Source of the DNA: Maricaulis sp. | GTDB taxonomy: Bacteria; Pseudomonadota; Alphaproteobacteria; Caulobacterales; Maricaulaceae | DNA: 64,000 bases | NCBI RefSeq assembly: GCF_030149235.1 | Contig: NZ_JASBRW010000041.1 | Location: forward strand, 27,101-91,100 | Reading direction: 5' to 3' | Shown here: positions 33,491 to 42,228 of the stretch, piece after piece | Layout: the number at the start of each line of letters is the position of its first letter | Position numbering within the stretch: position 1 is the stretch's first letter | The notes under the pieces: model-generated | Databases searched by the model: none | Told to the model about the DNA's origin: nothing | What the model saw: only the letters and a program-made list of their open reading frames with translations | Made by a program: the position numbers and the translations under genes

Positions 33491-34453
33491 ATGGCCGAAC
33501 CGGATATTCTCAAGGGTAAGCTGCGCCTGCCGGTCATTGGCGCGCCGCTCTTCATCATTTCCAATCCCGATCTTGTCATCGCCCAGTGCAAGGCCGGCAT
33601 TGTCGGATCTTTCCCGTCGCTCAATGCGCGTCCGGTCAGTCAGCTCGATGAATGGCTCGACCAGATCACGTCCGAGCTGGAGAGCTACAACCGCGCCAAT
33701 CCGGATCGGCCCGCCGCTCCTTTCGCGGTCAACCAGATCGTCCACCGCTCCAATAATCGCCTCGAGGAAGACATGGCGATGTGTGAGAAATACAAGGTGC
33801 CGGTGGTGATCTGTTCGCTCGGCGCCCGCGAGGACGTTTACAAAGCCGTTGACGGCTGGGGCGGTATCACCCTGCATGATGTCATCAACCAGCGCTTTGC
33901 CCACAAGGCGATCGAGAAGGGGGCGACGGGCCTGATCTGCGTTTCCGCCGGCGCCGGCGGCCATGCCGGTGCGCTCTCGCCCTTCGGCTTCATCGCCGAG
34001 ACCCGCGAATGGTTTGACGGCCCAATCCTGTGTTCCGGTTCAATCTCGACCGGTGGCGGTGTCCTTGCAGCCCAGGCCATGGGTGCGGACTATGCCTATA
34101 TCGGCTCGGCCTTTATCGCGACGCAGGAAGCGCGCGCCGATGAGCGCTACAAGCAGGGCATCGTCGAAGGCTCCGCGGAAGACATTGTCTACACCAACCT
34201 CTTCACCGGCGTGCACGGCAACTATCTGCGCAAGTCGATCGAGGATGCCGGTCTCGACCCGGACAATCTGCCGGTCAGTGATCCCTCGGCAATGAATTTC
34301 GGTTCCGGTGGCAATACCGACGCCAAGGCCTGGAAGGATATCTGGGGTTCCGGCCAGGGCATCGGCTCGATCAAGGCCGTCCAGAGCGCGGGCGATTACA
34401 TCGATCAGCTGGAGCGCGAATACAAGGCCGCACAGGCCCGCGTCTGCGGCTAA
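33491..34453 (+). CDS. Nitronate monooxygenase-family (2-nitropropane dioxygenase-like) FMN protein
   Basis: This 320-residue TIM-barrel protein has LPVIGAPLFIISNPDLVIAQ at the N-terminus, FAVNQIVHRSNNR, the phosphate-binding GLICVSAGAGGHAG with the conserved His, and GSISTGGGVLAAQAMGADYAYIGSAF for FMN. Family members oxidise nitroalkanes such as propionate-3-nitronate; some are enoyl reductases. ATG 33491 is decided by the ribosome binding site aaaaggggac just upstream. Confidence 0.88.
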   Translation: MAEPDILKGKLRLPVIGAPLFIISNPDLVIAQCKAGIVGSFPSLNARPVSQLDEWLDQITSELESYNRANPDRPAAPFAVNQIVHRSNNRLEEDMAMCEKYKVPVVICSLGAREDVYKAVDGWGGITLHDVINQRFAHKAIEKGATGLICVSAGAGGHAGALSPFGFIAETREWFDGPILCSGSISTGGGVLAAQAMGADYAYIGSAFIATQEARADERYKQGIVEGSAEDIVYTNLFTGVHGNYLRKSIEDAGLDPDNLPVSDPSAMNFGSGGNTDAKAWKDIWGSGQGIGSIKAVQSAGDYIDQLEREYKAAQARVCG

Positions 34454-34528
34454 ACAAAGCTTAACGCCGGCGGCGCGTTAAACCTGTTATGTTCAATGCA
34501 CTGGGGGGCGCATTGAGGATGATGGAAA

Positions 34529-34669
34529 ATGCGCCGCCGTTTCGATCCAACAATCGCGGTTTTCGTGACCGCTGTCCTGGCAACGGCCTATGCGGCCTGG
34601 TTGCTGGGCGGCCATGAGCCTTTGGGAATTCCGGCAAGCGGGGCAACTGCCCAACTAATCACCCGCTAG
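34529..34669 (+). CDS. Small single-pass membrane protein (46 aa)
   Basis: An ATG at 34529 with a good ribosome binding site (gaggatgatgg) opens a 46-codon frame. The product has a basic N-terminus (MRRRFDPT), one membrane-spanning stretch (IAVFVTAVLATAYAAWLLGG) and a short polar tail. The layout (+ charges, one TM) suggests an inner-membrane small protein. A TTAACGC/GCGTTAA hairpin lies 50 bp upstream. The frame's stop overlaps the stop of the convergent HAD gene. The size is small, so a chance ORF cannot be excluded. Confidence 0.5.
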   Translation: MRRRFDPTIAVFVTAVLATAYAAWLLGGHEPLGIPASGATAQLITR

Positions 34670-35322
34670 GCGCCGCGCGCCAACACCGGCTGGCTGGCCG
34701 ACAGAGATCCAAGCATCGCAGGCGAGTCGAGCAGCAGGTCTGCGGCCTCGCGCTCGAGTGCATCGCGGGTGGCAAAGCCCCAGGATACAGCCGCGCAGTC
34801 GCAGCCCGCTTCGCGCGCCGCTTCGATGTCACGGGTTTCATCACCGACTGAAAGCGTGCGATCCGGCGTCGCATGTGCCTTGCGCATGACCTTGCGGAAG
34901 ACCGAGGCCTTGCCGAACAGGGCTGCGCCGCAGGAAAACTGGCTGAACAGGCTGCTCAGTTCAGGCCCGAGAACCTCGCGCACGGCGGTTTCACCATTGG
35001 AGCTGACCAGGGCCAGTTTCACGCCCGAGGCATGCAGTTCGTGCAGCGCCGGTGCAATGCCCTCAAACAAATGGATCTTGTCGACATTCTCGGCTGCGCG
35101 GGCCCGGACATCGGCGGCGATGAAGGGGAGTTTCCAGGCCGGGATGCCGAGCTCGGTCATGATCTCTTTAGGACGCATGCCGCGCAGGGCCTCGGCCCGC
35201 TCCTCACAGAGCGGTTTGAGACCATGGCGGTCGATCACTTCGGTCATCGCTGTGCGGAACCAGGTCAGGCTGTCCGCAAGCGTGCCGTCGAAATCGAATA
35301 TCACCAGATCATAGCGTCGCAT
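34666..35322 (-). CDS. HAD-superfamily hydrolase (phosphoglycolate phosphatase-like)
   Basis: This 218-residue protein has HAD motif I in LVIFDFDGTLADSLTWF, motif II in LALVSSNGETAV, and motifs III/IV in SVGDETRDIEAAREAGCD. The cap is helical between motif I and II as in Gph/YbjI-type phosphatases (subfamily IA). It probably removes phosphate from a small metabolite; the substrate is unknown. It is followed by the small membrane-protein frame on the other strand. Confidence 0.9.
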   Translation of the reverse strand: MRRYDLVIFDFDGTLADSLTWFRTAMTEVIDRHGLKPLCEERAEALRGMRPKEIMTELGIPAWKLPFIAADVRARAAENVDKIHLFEGIAPALHELHASGVKLALVSSNGETAVREVLGPELSSLFSQFSCGAALFGKASVFRKVMRKAHATPDRTLSVGDETRDIEAAREAGCDCAAVSWGFATRDALEREAADLLLDSPAMLGSLSASQPVLARGA

Positions 35323-35494
35323 GCGTGGCGTCCCCTGGTCCCCTAGCGCGCCGGACTACACCGACGCTGTTACGGTTTTATGATTCTCCTGCCGGTTGCA
35401 CCAGTTATTGGGTTAAATTGAGTGTGGTTTTCCACGACGGATCATCCATTTGCCGCTAGTTTGCGTAACAAGGGGAAACGGGCTGGGGAGCGTC

Positions 35495-36265
35495 ATGAAA
35501 CAGGCCAATATGTCAGACTGGATGCGCGGGCTTTACACGCTGGGCGGAGCTGTCGCCCAGATTGTCTTCGGAGCGCTGCCTTTCATTCTCGGGTGGGAGC
35601 ATACGGTCGGGTCGCGCTCGGCGGAGACCTTCACCCTGATCACCCCGGCGGGCTATGCCTTTTCCATCTGGAGCGTGTTGTTCGCCGGCTCTTTGCTGTT
35701 CTCGATCTACCAGCTTGCCCGGCCGGCTCATGAGCCGCTCCGGCGCATCGGTTGGCTGGCCGGCAATGCCTTCTGGCTCAATGCGATCTGGGAAACCTAT
35801 GTCCCCTTCCAGGGTCTGGACGGTGTGTCCCTGGTGATCATCCAGCTGACCTGGCTTCTTCTGGTGGTGTTGTTGCTGCGGGCTTCTGGTGATGATCAGG
35901 CGGGGTTCTGGGACCGGGTGTTCCGGGCACCGCTATTCGCGCTTGCGGGCTGGCTCAATGCGGCAGCCTTCGTCAATATTCTCGCGACCTCGAACTTCTA
36001 TGAACTCACCTGGCTCGGTTCAGGCGAGCTTGCGCCGGCCGTGCTGGTTCTGGTGGCAGCGTCGCTGGCCGCTTCGCTTGTCCTGTCGCGGCTGCCGTCC
36101 CTGTCTTATTTCGCTGCGGTCGCCTGGGCACTCTACGCCGTTCATATCGCGACGGATATGCGTGGGGATGAGGTTCTGCCGATGCTCGCGCTGGGTTTGA
36201 TGGGGGCGGTAGCTGCGACCCTGCTGGCCAGCGGTGTCCGGGCCATGAGAAAACCCCGCGCCTGA
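35495..36265 (+). CDS. TspO/MBR-like tryptophan-rich membrane protein
   Basis: This 256-residue polytopic membrane protein has several helices and tryptophans. The stretch TLITPAGYAFSIWSVLFAGSLLFSIYQ, then GWLAGNAFWLNAIWETYVP, resembles TspO-related proteins, in which a P-x-x-a-F-x-I-W segment is conserved. It is longer than classic TspO (about 160) and has extra C-terminal helices. The ATG at 35495 is preceded by ctggggagcgtc. Ligand and role are unknown. The stop codon lies inside the terminator hairpin. Confidence 0.65.
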   Translation: MKQANMSDWMRGLYTLGGAVAQIVFGALPFILGWEHTVGSRSAETFTLITPAGYAFSIWSVLFAGSLLFSIYQLARPAHEPLRRIGWLAGNAFWLNAIWETYVPFQGLDGVSLVIIQLTWLLLVVLLLRASGDDQAGFWDRVFRAPLFALAGWLNAAAFVNILATSNFYELTWLGSGELAPAVLVLVAASLAASLVLSRLPSLSYFAAVAWALYAVHIATDMRGDEVLPMLALGLMGAVAATLLASGVRAMRKPRA

Positions 36266-36278
36266 GACGCGGGGTTTT
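36250..36278 (+). terminator. Terminator overlapping the stop of the TspO-like gene
   Basis: AAAACCCCGCG-cctgaga-CGCGGGGTTTT is a perfect 11-bp stem with a 7-nt loop that contains the TGA stop. The A- and T-rich ends make it usable in both directions, so it may also serve ald on the minus strand. Confidence 0.9.
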
Positions 36279-36309
36279 AGCCATTTACAGCTAATCGCGG
36301 CTAAGCCGC

Positions 36310-37428
36310 CTAGATGCTGGTGAGCCAGTCCGGCTTCACATAGGGCAGGCCGAGATCGTCAGCGACGGACTTGTAGCTGATCTCACCGGCTTCGACATTG
36401 AGGCCACGGGCCAGGTTGGCGTCGTCATTGAGGGCTTGCTTGACACCCTTGTTGGCGATCGCGATGGCGTGCGGCAGGGTCGCGTTATTGAGGGCAAAGG
36501 CCGAAGTGCGGGCATAGGCGCCTGGCATGTTGGCCACGCAATAGTGGACGACCCCGTCGACGACATAGGTCGGGTCATCATGCGTGGTCGCCTTCGAGGT
36601 TTCGAAACAGCCGCCCTGGTCAATGGCAATGTCGACGAGCACGGCCCCGTCCTTCATCTCCGACAGCATGGCCTTGGTGACCAGCTTCGGAGCCGCAGCG
36701 CCCGGGATCAGGACAGCGCCGATGACCACGTCCGCATCACGCACGGCGGCGTCAAGCGCAGCCTGGGTCGAGTAGGCGGTCTTCACAGCGCCGGCAAACT
36801 GCACGTCAAGCTCTGCCAGGCGCGCGTTGGAGCGGTCGAACACGGTCACGTCGGCGCGCGCACCGATCGCCATTTCAGCGGCATGGGTGCCGGCGACACC
36901 GCCGCCGATGATCACGACCTTGGCCGGCAGCACGCCCGGCACACCGCCGAGCATCAGGCCGAGACCGCCCTGGGCCTTTTGCAGGCAGTGGGCGGCAACG
37001 GAGACCGACATGCGGCCGGCGACCTGTGACATTGGCGTCAGCAGCGGCAGGCGGCCGGCGTTGTCAGTGACGGTCTCATAGGCAATCGCGGTACAGCCGG
37101 ACTTGCGCAGCCCCTCGGCCTGGACCGGATCGGGAGCTAGGTGGAGATAGGTGTAGAGAATGTGGTGCGGCTTGAGCATCGCCGTTTCAACCGGCTGGGG
37201 CTCCTTCACCTTGACGATCATCTCGGCGGCTTCGAAGACCGAGGCGGCGTCGGGCAGGATTTTCGCGCCGGCGGCGACATAGGTGTCGTCCGGGCAGCCA
37301 ATGCCAATACCGGCATTGGTTTCGACCACGACTTCATGGCCGTGAGAGACGAGTTCAGCGACGCTGTTCGGGGTCAGGCCGACGCGGTATTCGCGAACTT
37401 TGATTTCCTTGGGTACACCAATGCGCAT
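36310..37428 (-). CDS. ald: Alanine dehydrogenase
   Basis: Ald reversibly converts alanine to pyruvate and ammonia with NAD. The 372-residue length is typical. Signatures are MRIGVPKEIKVREYRVGL, GAKILPDAASVFEAAEMIVKV, the catalytic region HILYTYLHLAPD, the NAD-binding IIGGGVAGTHAAEMA and VDIAIDQGGCFETS. It is divergent from an Lrp/AsnC regulator (195-bp gap with inverted repeats), the common arrangement in which the regulator activates ald in response to alanine. Confidence 0.95.
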   Translation of the reverse strand: MRIGVPKEIKVREYRVGLTPNSVAELVSHGHEVVVETNAGIGIGCPDDTYVAAGAKILPDAASVFEAAEMIVKVKEPQPVETAMLKPHHILYTYLHLAPDPVQAEGLRKSGCTAIAYETVTDNAGRLPLLTPMSQVAGRMSVSVAAHCLQKAQGGLGLMLGGVPGVLPAKVVIIGGGVAGTHAAEMAIGARADVTVFDRSNARLAELDVQFAGAVKTAYSTQAALDAAVRDADVVIGAVLIPGAAAPKLVTKAMLSEMKDGAVLVDIAIDQGGCFETSKATTHDDPTYVVDGVVHYCVANMPGAYARTSAFALNNATLPHAIAIANKGVKQALNDDANLARGLNVEAGEISYKSVADDLGLPYVKPDWLTSI

Positions 37429-37521
37429 GATTTCTCCCGCTTCCTGTCCTTCTGCCGCGCAAATCTACGAATATCGCCGATATCCTGATGCCCGGATGAA
37501 ATATTTTGACTTTTTTGCTAA

Positions 37522-37539
37522 ATCCATCGAAGAATGGAT
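37522..37539. promoter_or_regulatory. Inverted repeat in the ald-lrp gap
   Basis: ATCCAT-N6-ATGGAT lies in the middle of the 195-bp ald-lrp spacer, about 94 bp from the ald start and 84 bp from the regulator start. It is a candidate binding site for the Lrp-type regulator. Confidence 0.45.
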
Positions 37540-37547
37540 CGTCCAAA

Positions 37548-37591
37548 CTGGAATGCGCGGTCGTATATACGCTCTGGTGCGTCTATTCCAG
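37548..37591. promoter_or_regulatory. Second inverted repeat in the ald-lrp gap
   Basis: CTGGAAT and ATTCCAG flank a 30-bp segment, 33-76 bp upstream of the regulator start. Lrp proteins wrap DNA over several spaced sites, so paired sites like this would be expected, but the assignment is by eye. Confidence 0.4.
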
Positions 37592-37623
37592 AATAATCTT
37601 CTTTGTGTGTGAATGGAGTTCCC

Positions 37624-38091
37624 ATGCGCCTCGACGACGTCGATATCGCCATCCTCAACGAGCTGCAGAGTAATGGCCGCCTGACCAATGCCGAGCTGGC
37701 TGAACGAGCCGGCTTGTCGCCGTCTGCTTGCCATCGCCGGGTCAAGGCGCTTGAGGCCTCGGGCATTATCGATCGCTATGTCGCTATTCTCAGCCAGGAA
37801 GCGCTCGGCCGCGGGATCACCGTCTATGTCCAGGTGACGTTGGACAATCAAAAGCGCGATACCCTGCTGGGCTTCGAGGCCGCCGTGGAGGCGGTGCCGG
37901 AAGTCATGGAATGCTACCTGATGAGCGGCGAGGCGGATTATCTCGTCCGCGTCCTGGTTCGCGACGCCAATGATTATGAGCGGGTCCACCGCGAAGTGCT
38001 TTCCGCTCTGCCCGGTGTGGCGCGCCTGCATTCCAGCTTCAGTATTCGTCGTGTTTTCTCACGTACCGAAATGCCGGTTGCGGAGGGTTAG
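37624..38091 (+). CDS. Lrp/AsnC-family transcriptional regulator
   Basis: This 155-residue protein has an N-terminal winged helix (LDDVDIAILNELQSNGRLTNAELAERAGLSPSACHRRVKALE, residues 2-44) and a C-terminal ligand-binding RAM domain (ITVYVQVTLDN, VMECYLMSGEADYLVRVLV). It is divergently oriented to ald and very likely regulates it. ATG 37624 is chosen as the standard MRLDDVD start; an ATG seven codons upstream is less likely. Confidence 0.93.
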   Translation: MRLDDVDIAILNELQSNGRLTNAELAERAGLSPSACHRRVKALEASGIIDRYVAILSQEALGRGITVYVQVTLDNQKRDTLLGFEAAVEAVPEVMECYLMSGEADYLVRVLVRDANDYERVHREVLSALPGVARLHSSFSIRRVFSRTEMPVAEG

Positions 38092-38139
38092 CGAAAGCTG
38101 CGCTTGCCAATTTCCCGGCTGGGCACTAACTCCGCCCGC

Positions 38140-38601
38140 ATGACTGATACTCGCTACGAAAAACTCGAGCAGCTCGGCACCGACACGCCGCTGCCGGATA
38201 ATCCGGAAACCGCAGATCTCGAACGGGTCGCGAACCCGTGCGATGCGCCCTACATGGTGCGCTTTGCCTGTCCGGAGTTTACCTCGATCTGCCCGGTGAC
38301 CAGTGCACCGGATTTCGCTCACCTGGTCATCGACTATGTGCCGCGCGACTGGATCGTCGAGTCAAAGTCGCTGAAGCTTTATCTGGGTGCCTTCCGCAAT
38401 CATGGCGCATTCCACGAGGCTTGCACCACCATGATCGGGCAACGCCTGGTCAAGGAGCTCGACCCCGTCTGGCTGCGCATTGGCGGTTACTGGTATCCGC
38501 GCGGCGGTATCCCGATTGACGTCTTCTATGCCACGGGTGAGCCGCCGGCCGGTGTCTGGATTCCCGAGCAGGGTGTCGCGCCCTATCGCGGACGCGGCTA
38601 A
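38140..38601 (+). CDS. queF: NADPH-dependent 7-cyano-7-deazaguanine reductase QueF
   Basis: QueF reduces preQ0 to preQ1, the precursor that Tgt inserts into tRNA. The 153-residue protein is the short (unimodular) form. The catalytic Cys and Asp are in [16 protein letters not shown], and the QueF signature [15 protein letters not shown] follows. It is 34 kb from queA/tgt in this window but is the same pathway. It lies 48 bp after the Lrp gene on the same strand. No strong ribosome binding site precedes ATG 38140. Confidence 0.95.
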   Translation: MTDTRYEKLEQLGTDTPLPDNPETADLERVANPCDAPYMVRFACPEFTSICPVTSAPDFAHLVIDYVPRDWIVESKSLKLYLGAFRNHGAFHEACTTMIGQRLVKELDPVWLRIGGYWYPRGGIPIDVFYATGEPPAGVWIPEQGVAPYRGRG

Positions 38602-38703
38602 GCCATCATCGCTGGCAAGATCTGACGTAGTGAGGCAGCCCGCAGGGGGTGTTGAAAATGCCCTGCATGTTCAGACTGCGCTCTCCCACGGCGCGGCTGA
38701 CCG

Positions 38704-40659
38704 TCATGCGGTGCCGGGCTCCGGGCTGGTCACGTTGAGGGCCTGGCTCAGGGCGACCGCCAATTGCTTGCGCGTATAGGGCTTGGGCACGAAGGGGATG
38801 TCTTCCGGAAGGGTTTGCGGCGCCTCGCTTGGCCGGTTCGGATAGCCGGATGTCAAAACTGTCGGTATTCCCAGGGCGAGGGCGGTCACCGCGAGATCAA
38901 ACCCGGATCTTTCATTGCCCAGCATGACGTCGCTGAGCATAACGTCTGGTCGGTCGTCCTGTGTGTTCAGGGCCGCGAGCGCGGTCGTCACATCCCTCGC
39001 CGCCGTGACCGAGTAGCCCAGGTCGCGCAATTGCGCCGAGGCGCTGTCGAGAAGTGAAGGATTGTCCTCCACCAGCAAGACCCGGAAATTCTTGGTTCTG
39101 ATCAGGAGATTGTCGGTGGCCGGGGGGGCATCACTCTGCGGGGCTTCGTCTGCCTGGGGCAGATAGAGCGTCACAACCGTGCCGCGGCCGAGCTCGCTGC
39201 GGATATCGAGGGAACCGCCGGCCTGTTTGGCAAACCCATATGCGGAGCTGAGCCCCAGGCCGGTGCCCTGGCCAACCGGTTTGGTGGTGAAGAAAGGGTC
39301 GGTCGCCGCCGCCAATGTGTCTGCATCCATGCCCGTGCCGCTATCCTCAACCATGATGGCGAAGAACTCAGCCGGGGCAGCCGGGTTGGCTGCGCTGCTG
39401 ACATCAGGCGCCGGAACCCGCCGGGAGCGAAGCGTCAGCCTGCCACCGGAGGGCATGGCGTCGCGCGCATTATTGACCAGGTTGATCAGCGCGGTTTCCA
39501 ACTGGGTCTTGTCGGTATGGATAAAGGCGCCTGGAACGCCGGGCTCGAGCTGGATATCGATATGATCACCCAGGCTGCGCTTGAGCATGTCGGCAACGCT
39601 GGACAGAGCCGGGTCGATTTCAAAACGGGTCTGTTCCAGGGTCCGCCGGCGGGCAAAGGACAGCAGGTCCGAGGTCAGTTCGGCGCTGTGTTCGGCGGCG
39701 CGGATGGCCGTTTGCAGCAGGCGGGCATGCTTGTCCTCCATCTCGACACGCTCAGACAGCAGGTCGAGATTGCCCATGATGATGCCGAGATAATTATTGA
39801 AGTCGTGGGCGATGCCGCCGGTCAGCTGACCCAGGGCCTCGAGTTTGGCGCTTTCGGCCAGCTGGATTTCCAGCTGCTTGGTCTGGGTAATATCGAGGAT
39901 GAGGCTGTTCCACAGCATGGCGCCACCCTCGCGCGGCGGCTGCGGGCGGCCGCGCCCCTGCAGCCATTTGCGTTTTCCCGATGGGGTCGTGATGCGCCAG
40001 GAATGGACCCAGGGCGACAATTCCGTCGCCGACTTCATCACGGAGGCCTGCATGTCCGGCAGGTCCTCGGGCACGACCATGCCCCAGAGGATGGAGGCGT
40101 CCTCATGTACCTGATCGGAGGATACCTCCCAGATGCCCTCGCAACCGGAGCTCATGTAGAGCACCTGATTGCGGCCGTCCGGGTATTGCAGATACTGGAA
40201 AATCGCGCCGGGAATGTTGCTGGCGAGATCGGTGAACTTGCGTTCGCTCTCGAGGAGATTGGCTTCTGTCCGTTTGCGTTCGGAGATATCGCGCAGGGTC
40301 CCGATCATCCGGGCTGGCTTGCCGTCGTCGGTATATTCCACCACGCGCCCTCGGGACTGGACCCAGACGATATGACCGTCGACGTGAACAAGGCGATGTT
40401 CGCTGTAATACTGGCTGCCGCTCTCAACAGCCTGCTTGATGCGCGCCTGGACGGTCGGAAGATCGCTAGGGTGGCAACTGTCTTCCAGTTGCCCCATTGA
40501 GATCCGCTCGGTCATCGGCGGGCGCCCGGAGATCGCTTCGCATTGCGGAGAGCGGTAGATGCTGTCCTCGGTTATGTTCCAGTCCCACAAGCCATCACCA
40601 ATGGCAGAAAAAACCAGATCCGAAAGCGTTGAGTCCTCAAGCGATGTATCGGCTGTCAT
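38704..40659 (-). CDS. Hybrid sensor histidine kinase with two PAS domains and a receiver
   Basis: This 651-residue soluble kinase has PAS domain 1 (about 15-130, with PAC segment IGTLRDISERKR), PAS domain 2 (about 140-260), a HisKA dimerisation segment with the phospho-His in LTGGIAHDFNNYLG (residue about 285), a HATPase_c domain (NLVNNARDAMP, VEDSGTGMD, GQGTGLGLSSAYGFAKQ) and a C-terminal receiver (about 530-640; VLLVEDNPSLL, DVMLSDVMLG, FVPKPYTRKQL). There is no membrane segment, so the signal is cytoplasmic. It is not next to a DNA-binding regulator; the Hpt protein at 26808 is one possible partner, by inference only. Confidence 0.93.
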   Translation of the reverse strand: MTADTSLEDSTLSDLVFSAIGDGLWDWNITEDSIYRSPQCEAISGRPPMTERISMGQLEDSCHPSDLPTVQARIKQAVESGSQYYSEHRLVHVDGHIVWVQSRGRVVEYTDDGKPARMIGTLRDISERKRTEANLLESERKFTDLASNIPGAIFQYLQYPDGRNQVLYMSSGCEGIWEVSSDQVHEDASILWGMVVPEDLPDMQASVMKSATELSPWVHSWRITTPSGKRKWLQGRGRPQPPREGGAMLWNSLILDITQTKQLEIQLAESAKLEALGQLTGGIAHDFNNYLGIIMGNLDLLSERVEMEDKHARLLQTAIRAAEHSAELTSDLLSFARRRTLEQTRFEIDPALSSVADMLKRSLGDHIDIQLEPGVPGAFIHTDKTQLETALINLVNNARDAMPSGGRLTLRSRRVPAPDVSSAANPAAPAEFFAIMVEDSGTGMDADTLAAATDPFFTTKPVGQGTGLGLSSAYGFAKQAGGSLDIRSELGRGTVVTLYLPQADEAPQSDAPPATDNLLIRTKNFRVLLVEDNPSLLDSASAQLRDLGYSVTAARDVTTALAALNTQDDRPDVMLSDVMLGNERSGFDLAVTALALGIPTVLTSGYPNRPSEAPQTLPEDIPFVPKPYTRKQLAVALSQALNVTSPEPGTA

Positions 40660-40746
40660 ACGAGAGCACCCCGAGTCGTTGCAGATCAGAACTAGCCCGA
40701 TCTGCTCACAGCGGCAAATGAGGTGGGGCGCATGGAGGAGGCGCGA

Positions 40747-41373
40747 TCAGCCCGCCCAGTGGTGAACTTCAGCCTGTGGACGCTTGCGCTCCACGACCTC
40801 GTTTTCGGCCGTCCCGATATAGATGAAGCCCGCCACGCGCTCGCCTGAAAGCAGGCCAAGCGCATCTTTGACATTCTGGTCGAACGCATACCATTCGGTC
40901 AGCCACTGGGCGCCGAAACCCATGGCGGAGGCCGCAATCAGCAAATTTTGGCAGGCCGCGCCGGCGGACAATTCCTGTTCCCAGACGGGAATGGCGTGTT
41001 TCTCCGTCACTTTGGAGATCACAGCAATGACCAGGGGTGCGCGTGTGAAGCGATTGGCTTCAAAGGCAATTTGCTCGTCCGTCGCGTCCGGCGTGCGCGC
41101 CGCCCAGACCTTGCCGAGAACCCGGCCGAAGCTCTCGCGCGCCTCATTTTCAAAAACAATGAATCGCCACGGTGCCAGCTTGCCATGGTCGGGTACACGG
41201 GCAGCAATGCCGAGGAGATGCTCGACCTGGGCGCTGTCCGGGCCGGGTTCGCTCAGCCCAATCGCCGGGGTGGAACGCCGCCGCGTGAGCAGGGTCAGCG
41301 TCTCCTCAGACGGGTGGGACGGGGCGAGGCGCTCGCCCGGGGCGGGAAATACAGCGCTGTCGTTGTGATTCAT
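40747..41373 (-). CDS. Nitroreductase-family protein
   Basis: This 208-residue flavoenzyme has the FMN site LLTRRRSTPAIGLSEPGP, PDHGKLAPWRFIVFEN, and AGAACQNLLIAASAMGFGAQWLT, close to the YdjA-like nitroreductases. It reduces nitro or quinone-type compounds with NAD(P)H. It is divergent from a TetR-type regulator 116 bp away, so it may be part of the same regulon as the efflux pump, but no shared operator was seen in this gap. Confidence 0.9.
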   Translation of the reverse strand: MNHNDSAVFPAPGERLAPSHPSEETLTLLTRRRSTPAIGLSEPGPDSAQVEHLLGIAARVPDHGKLAPWRFIVFENEARESFGRVLGKVWAARTPDATDEQIAFEANRFTRAPLVIAVISKVTEKHAIPVWEQELSAGAACQNLLIAASAMGFGAQWLTEWYAFDQNVKDALGLLSGERVAGFIYIGTAENEVVERKRPQAEVHHWAG

Positions 41374-41489
41374 TATGTGGCTCTTGCGACGTTATATGAT
41401 TGTATCTTTGACCAAACAGGTCCCGGATCGTTATATCTGTCAGTGCACAAAGCAATGCGAAATGGCTCCGGGGGGGAGTAGTTTTGGGT

Positions 41490-42131
41490 ATGAATGCAGA
41501 AGTCGCCATAGAAGATGGGTCTCCAGCTGATCGCCGCCGCCGCAAGGTGCGCGAGGCGATTATTGATGCGGCCGAGTCAATCTTCTCCGCGGAAGGCGAG
41601 GAGGGCATCTCCATGCGCCGCCTGGCCGAGGCGATCGATTACAGCCCGGCGGCGATCTACAAGTATTTCTCCTCCAAGCATGAGCTGTTCACGGCGATCC
41701 GTGAAATGTTTTTCGAACGCCTTCTGGCCCGAATTCATATGGCCCTGGAAGAGGGCGGTGACGTTCCCGGTCTGACCGAGAGATGTGTGCGGGCTTATAT
41801 CGAAGTCGGTATCGAGGAGCCCAATCATTACATGATGGCGTTTTCTCCGGCTTCAGTGCGCGAGCAGCACGAGCATTGGGAGGGGGATGTGTCCTTCCAG
41901 GCCGAGAGCAAACTCGTGGAAATGATCGAGGAGGGCATGAAGGAAGGTGTCTTCCGCAAGGTCGACCCGCGCGTGGCCTCCAAGAGCGTTTGGGCCAGCC
42001 TGCACGGTCTCACCATGTTGATGGTCAGCCTCAATGACTTCCCCAATGGCATGCCCGGCTCCGAGCATGTGACCCGGGAAGAGGTCCTCGATTTTCATGC
42101 GAAAATGATGATCCGGGGCCTTATGCCCTAG
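41490..42131 (+). CDS. TetR-family transcriptional regulator
   Basis: This 213-residue protein has a TetR DNA-binding domain (RKVREAIIDAAESIFSAEGEEGISMRRLAEAIDYSPAAIYKYFSSKHELF split as helix-turn-helix at about residues 20-66) and a helical ligand-binding part. It lies 97 bp upstream of an RND efflux pair on the same strand, so it is the likely repressor of that pump. ATG 41490 fits the ribosome binding site ggggggag; an upstream TTG is less likely. A near-perfect palindrome in the downstream gap is the candidate operator. Confidence 0.9.
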   Translation: MNAEVAIEDGSPADRRRRKVREAIIDAAESIFSAEGEEGISMRRLAEAIDYSPAAIYKYFSSKHELFTAIREMFFERLLARIHMALEEGGDVPGLTERCVRAYIEVGIEEPNHYMMAFSPASVREQHEHWEGDVSFQAESKLVEMIEEGMKEGVFRKVDPRVASKSVWASLHGLTMLMVSLNDFPNGMPGSEHVTREEVLDFHAKMMIRGLMP

Positions 42132-42152
42132 CGCATATCCTCTATGCGGAGA

Positions 42153-42173
42153 AAAGTGAACGCCGTTTACTTT
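42153..42173. promoter_or_regulatory. Candidate TetR operator upstream of the efflux genes
   Basis: AAAGTGAAC-gcc-GTTTACTTT is a 21-bp inverted repeat of 9-bp half-sites with one mismatch and a 3-bp spacer, 56 bp before the MFP start and 22 bp after the TetR stop. Its size and place fit a TetR dimer site. Confidence 0.6.
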
Positions 42174-42228
42174 CCAAGCGCCGTTCTGCGCCCTATCTCT
42201 TGTTTGTCGACCGGATAAGGGATGTCAG

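Noticed and set aside
41374..41489. TetR operator in the nitroreductase-TetR gap
   Set aside because: Only short imperfect repeats were seen (GTTATAT twice, GACC-N5-GGTC), not like the strong palindrome at 42153.
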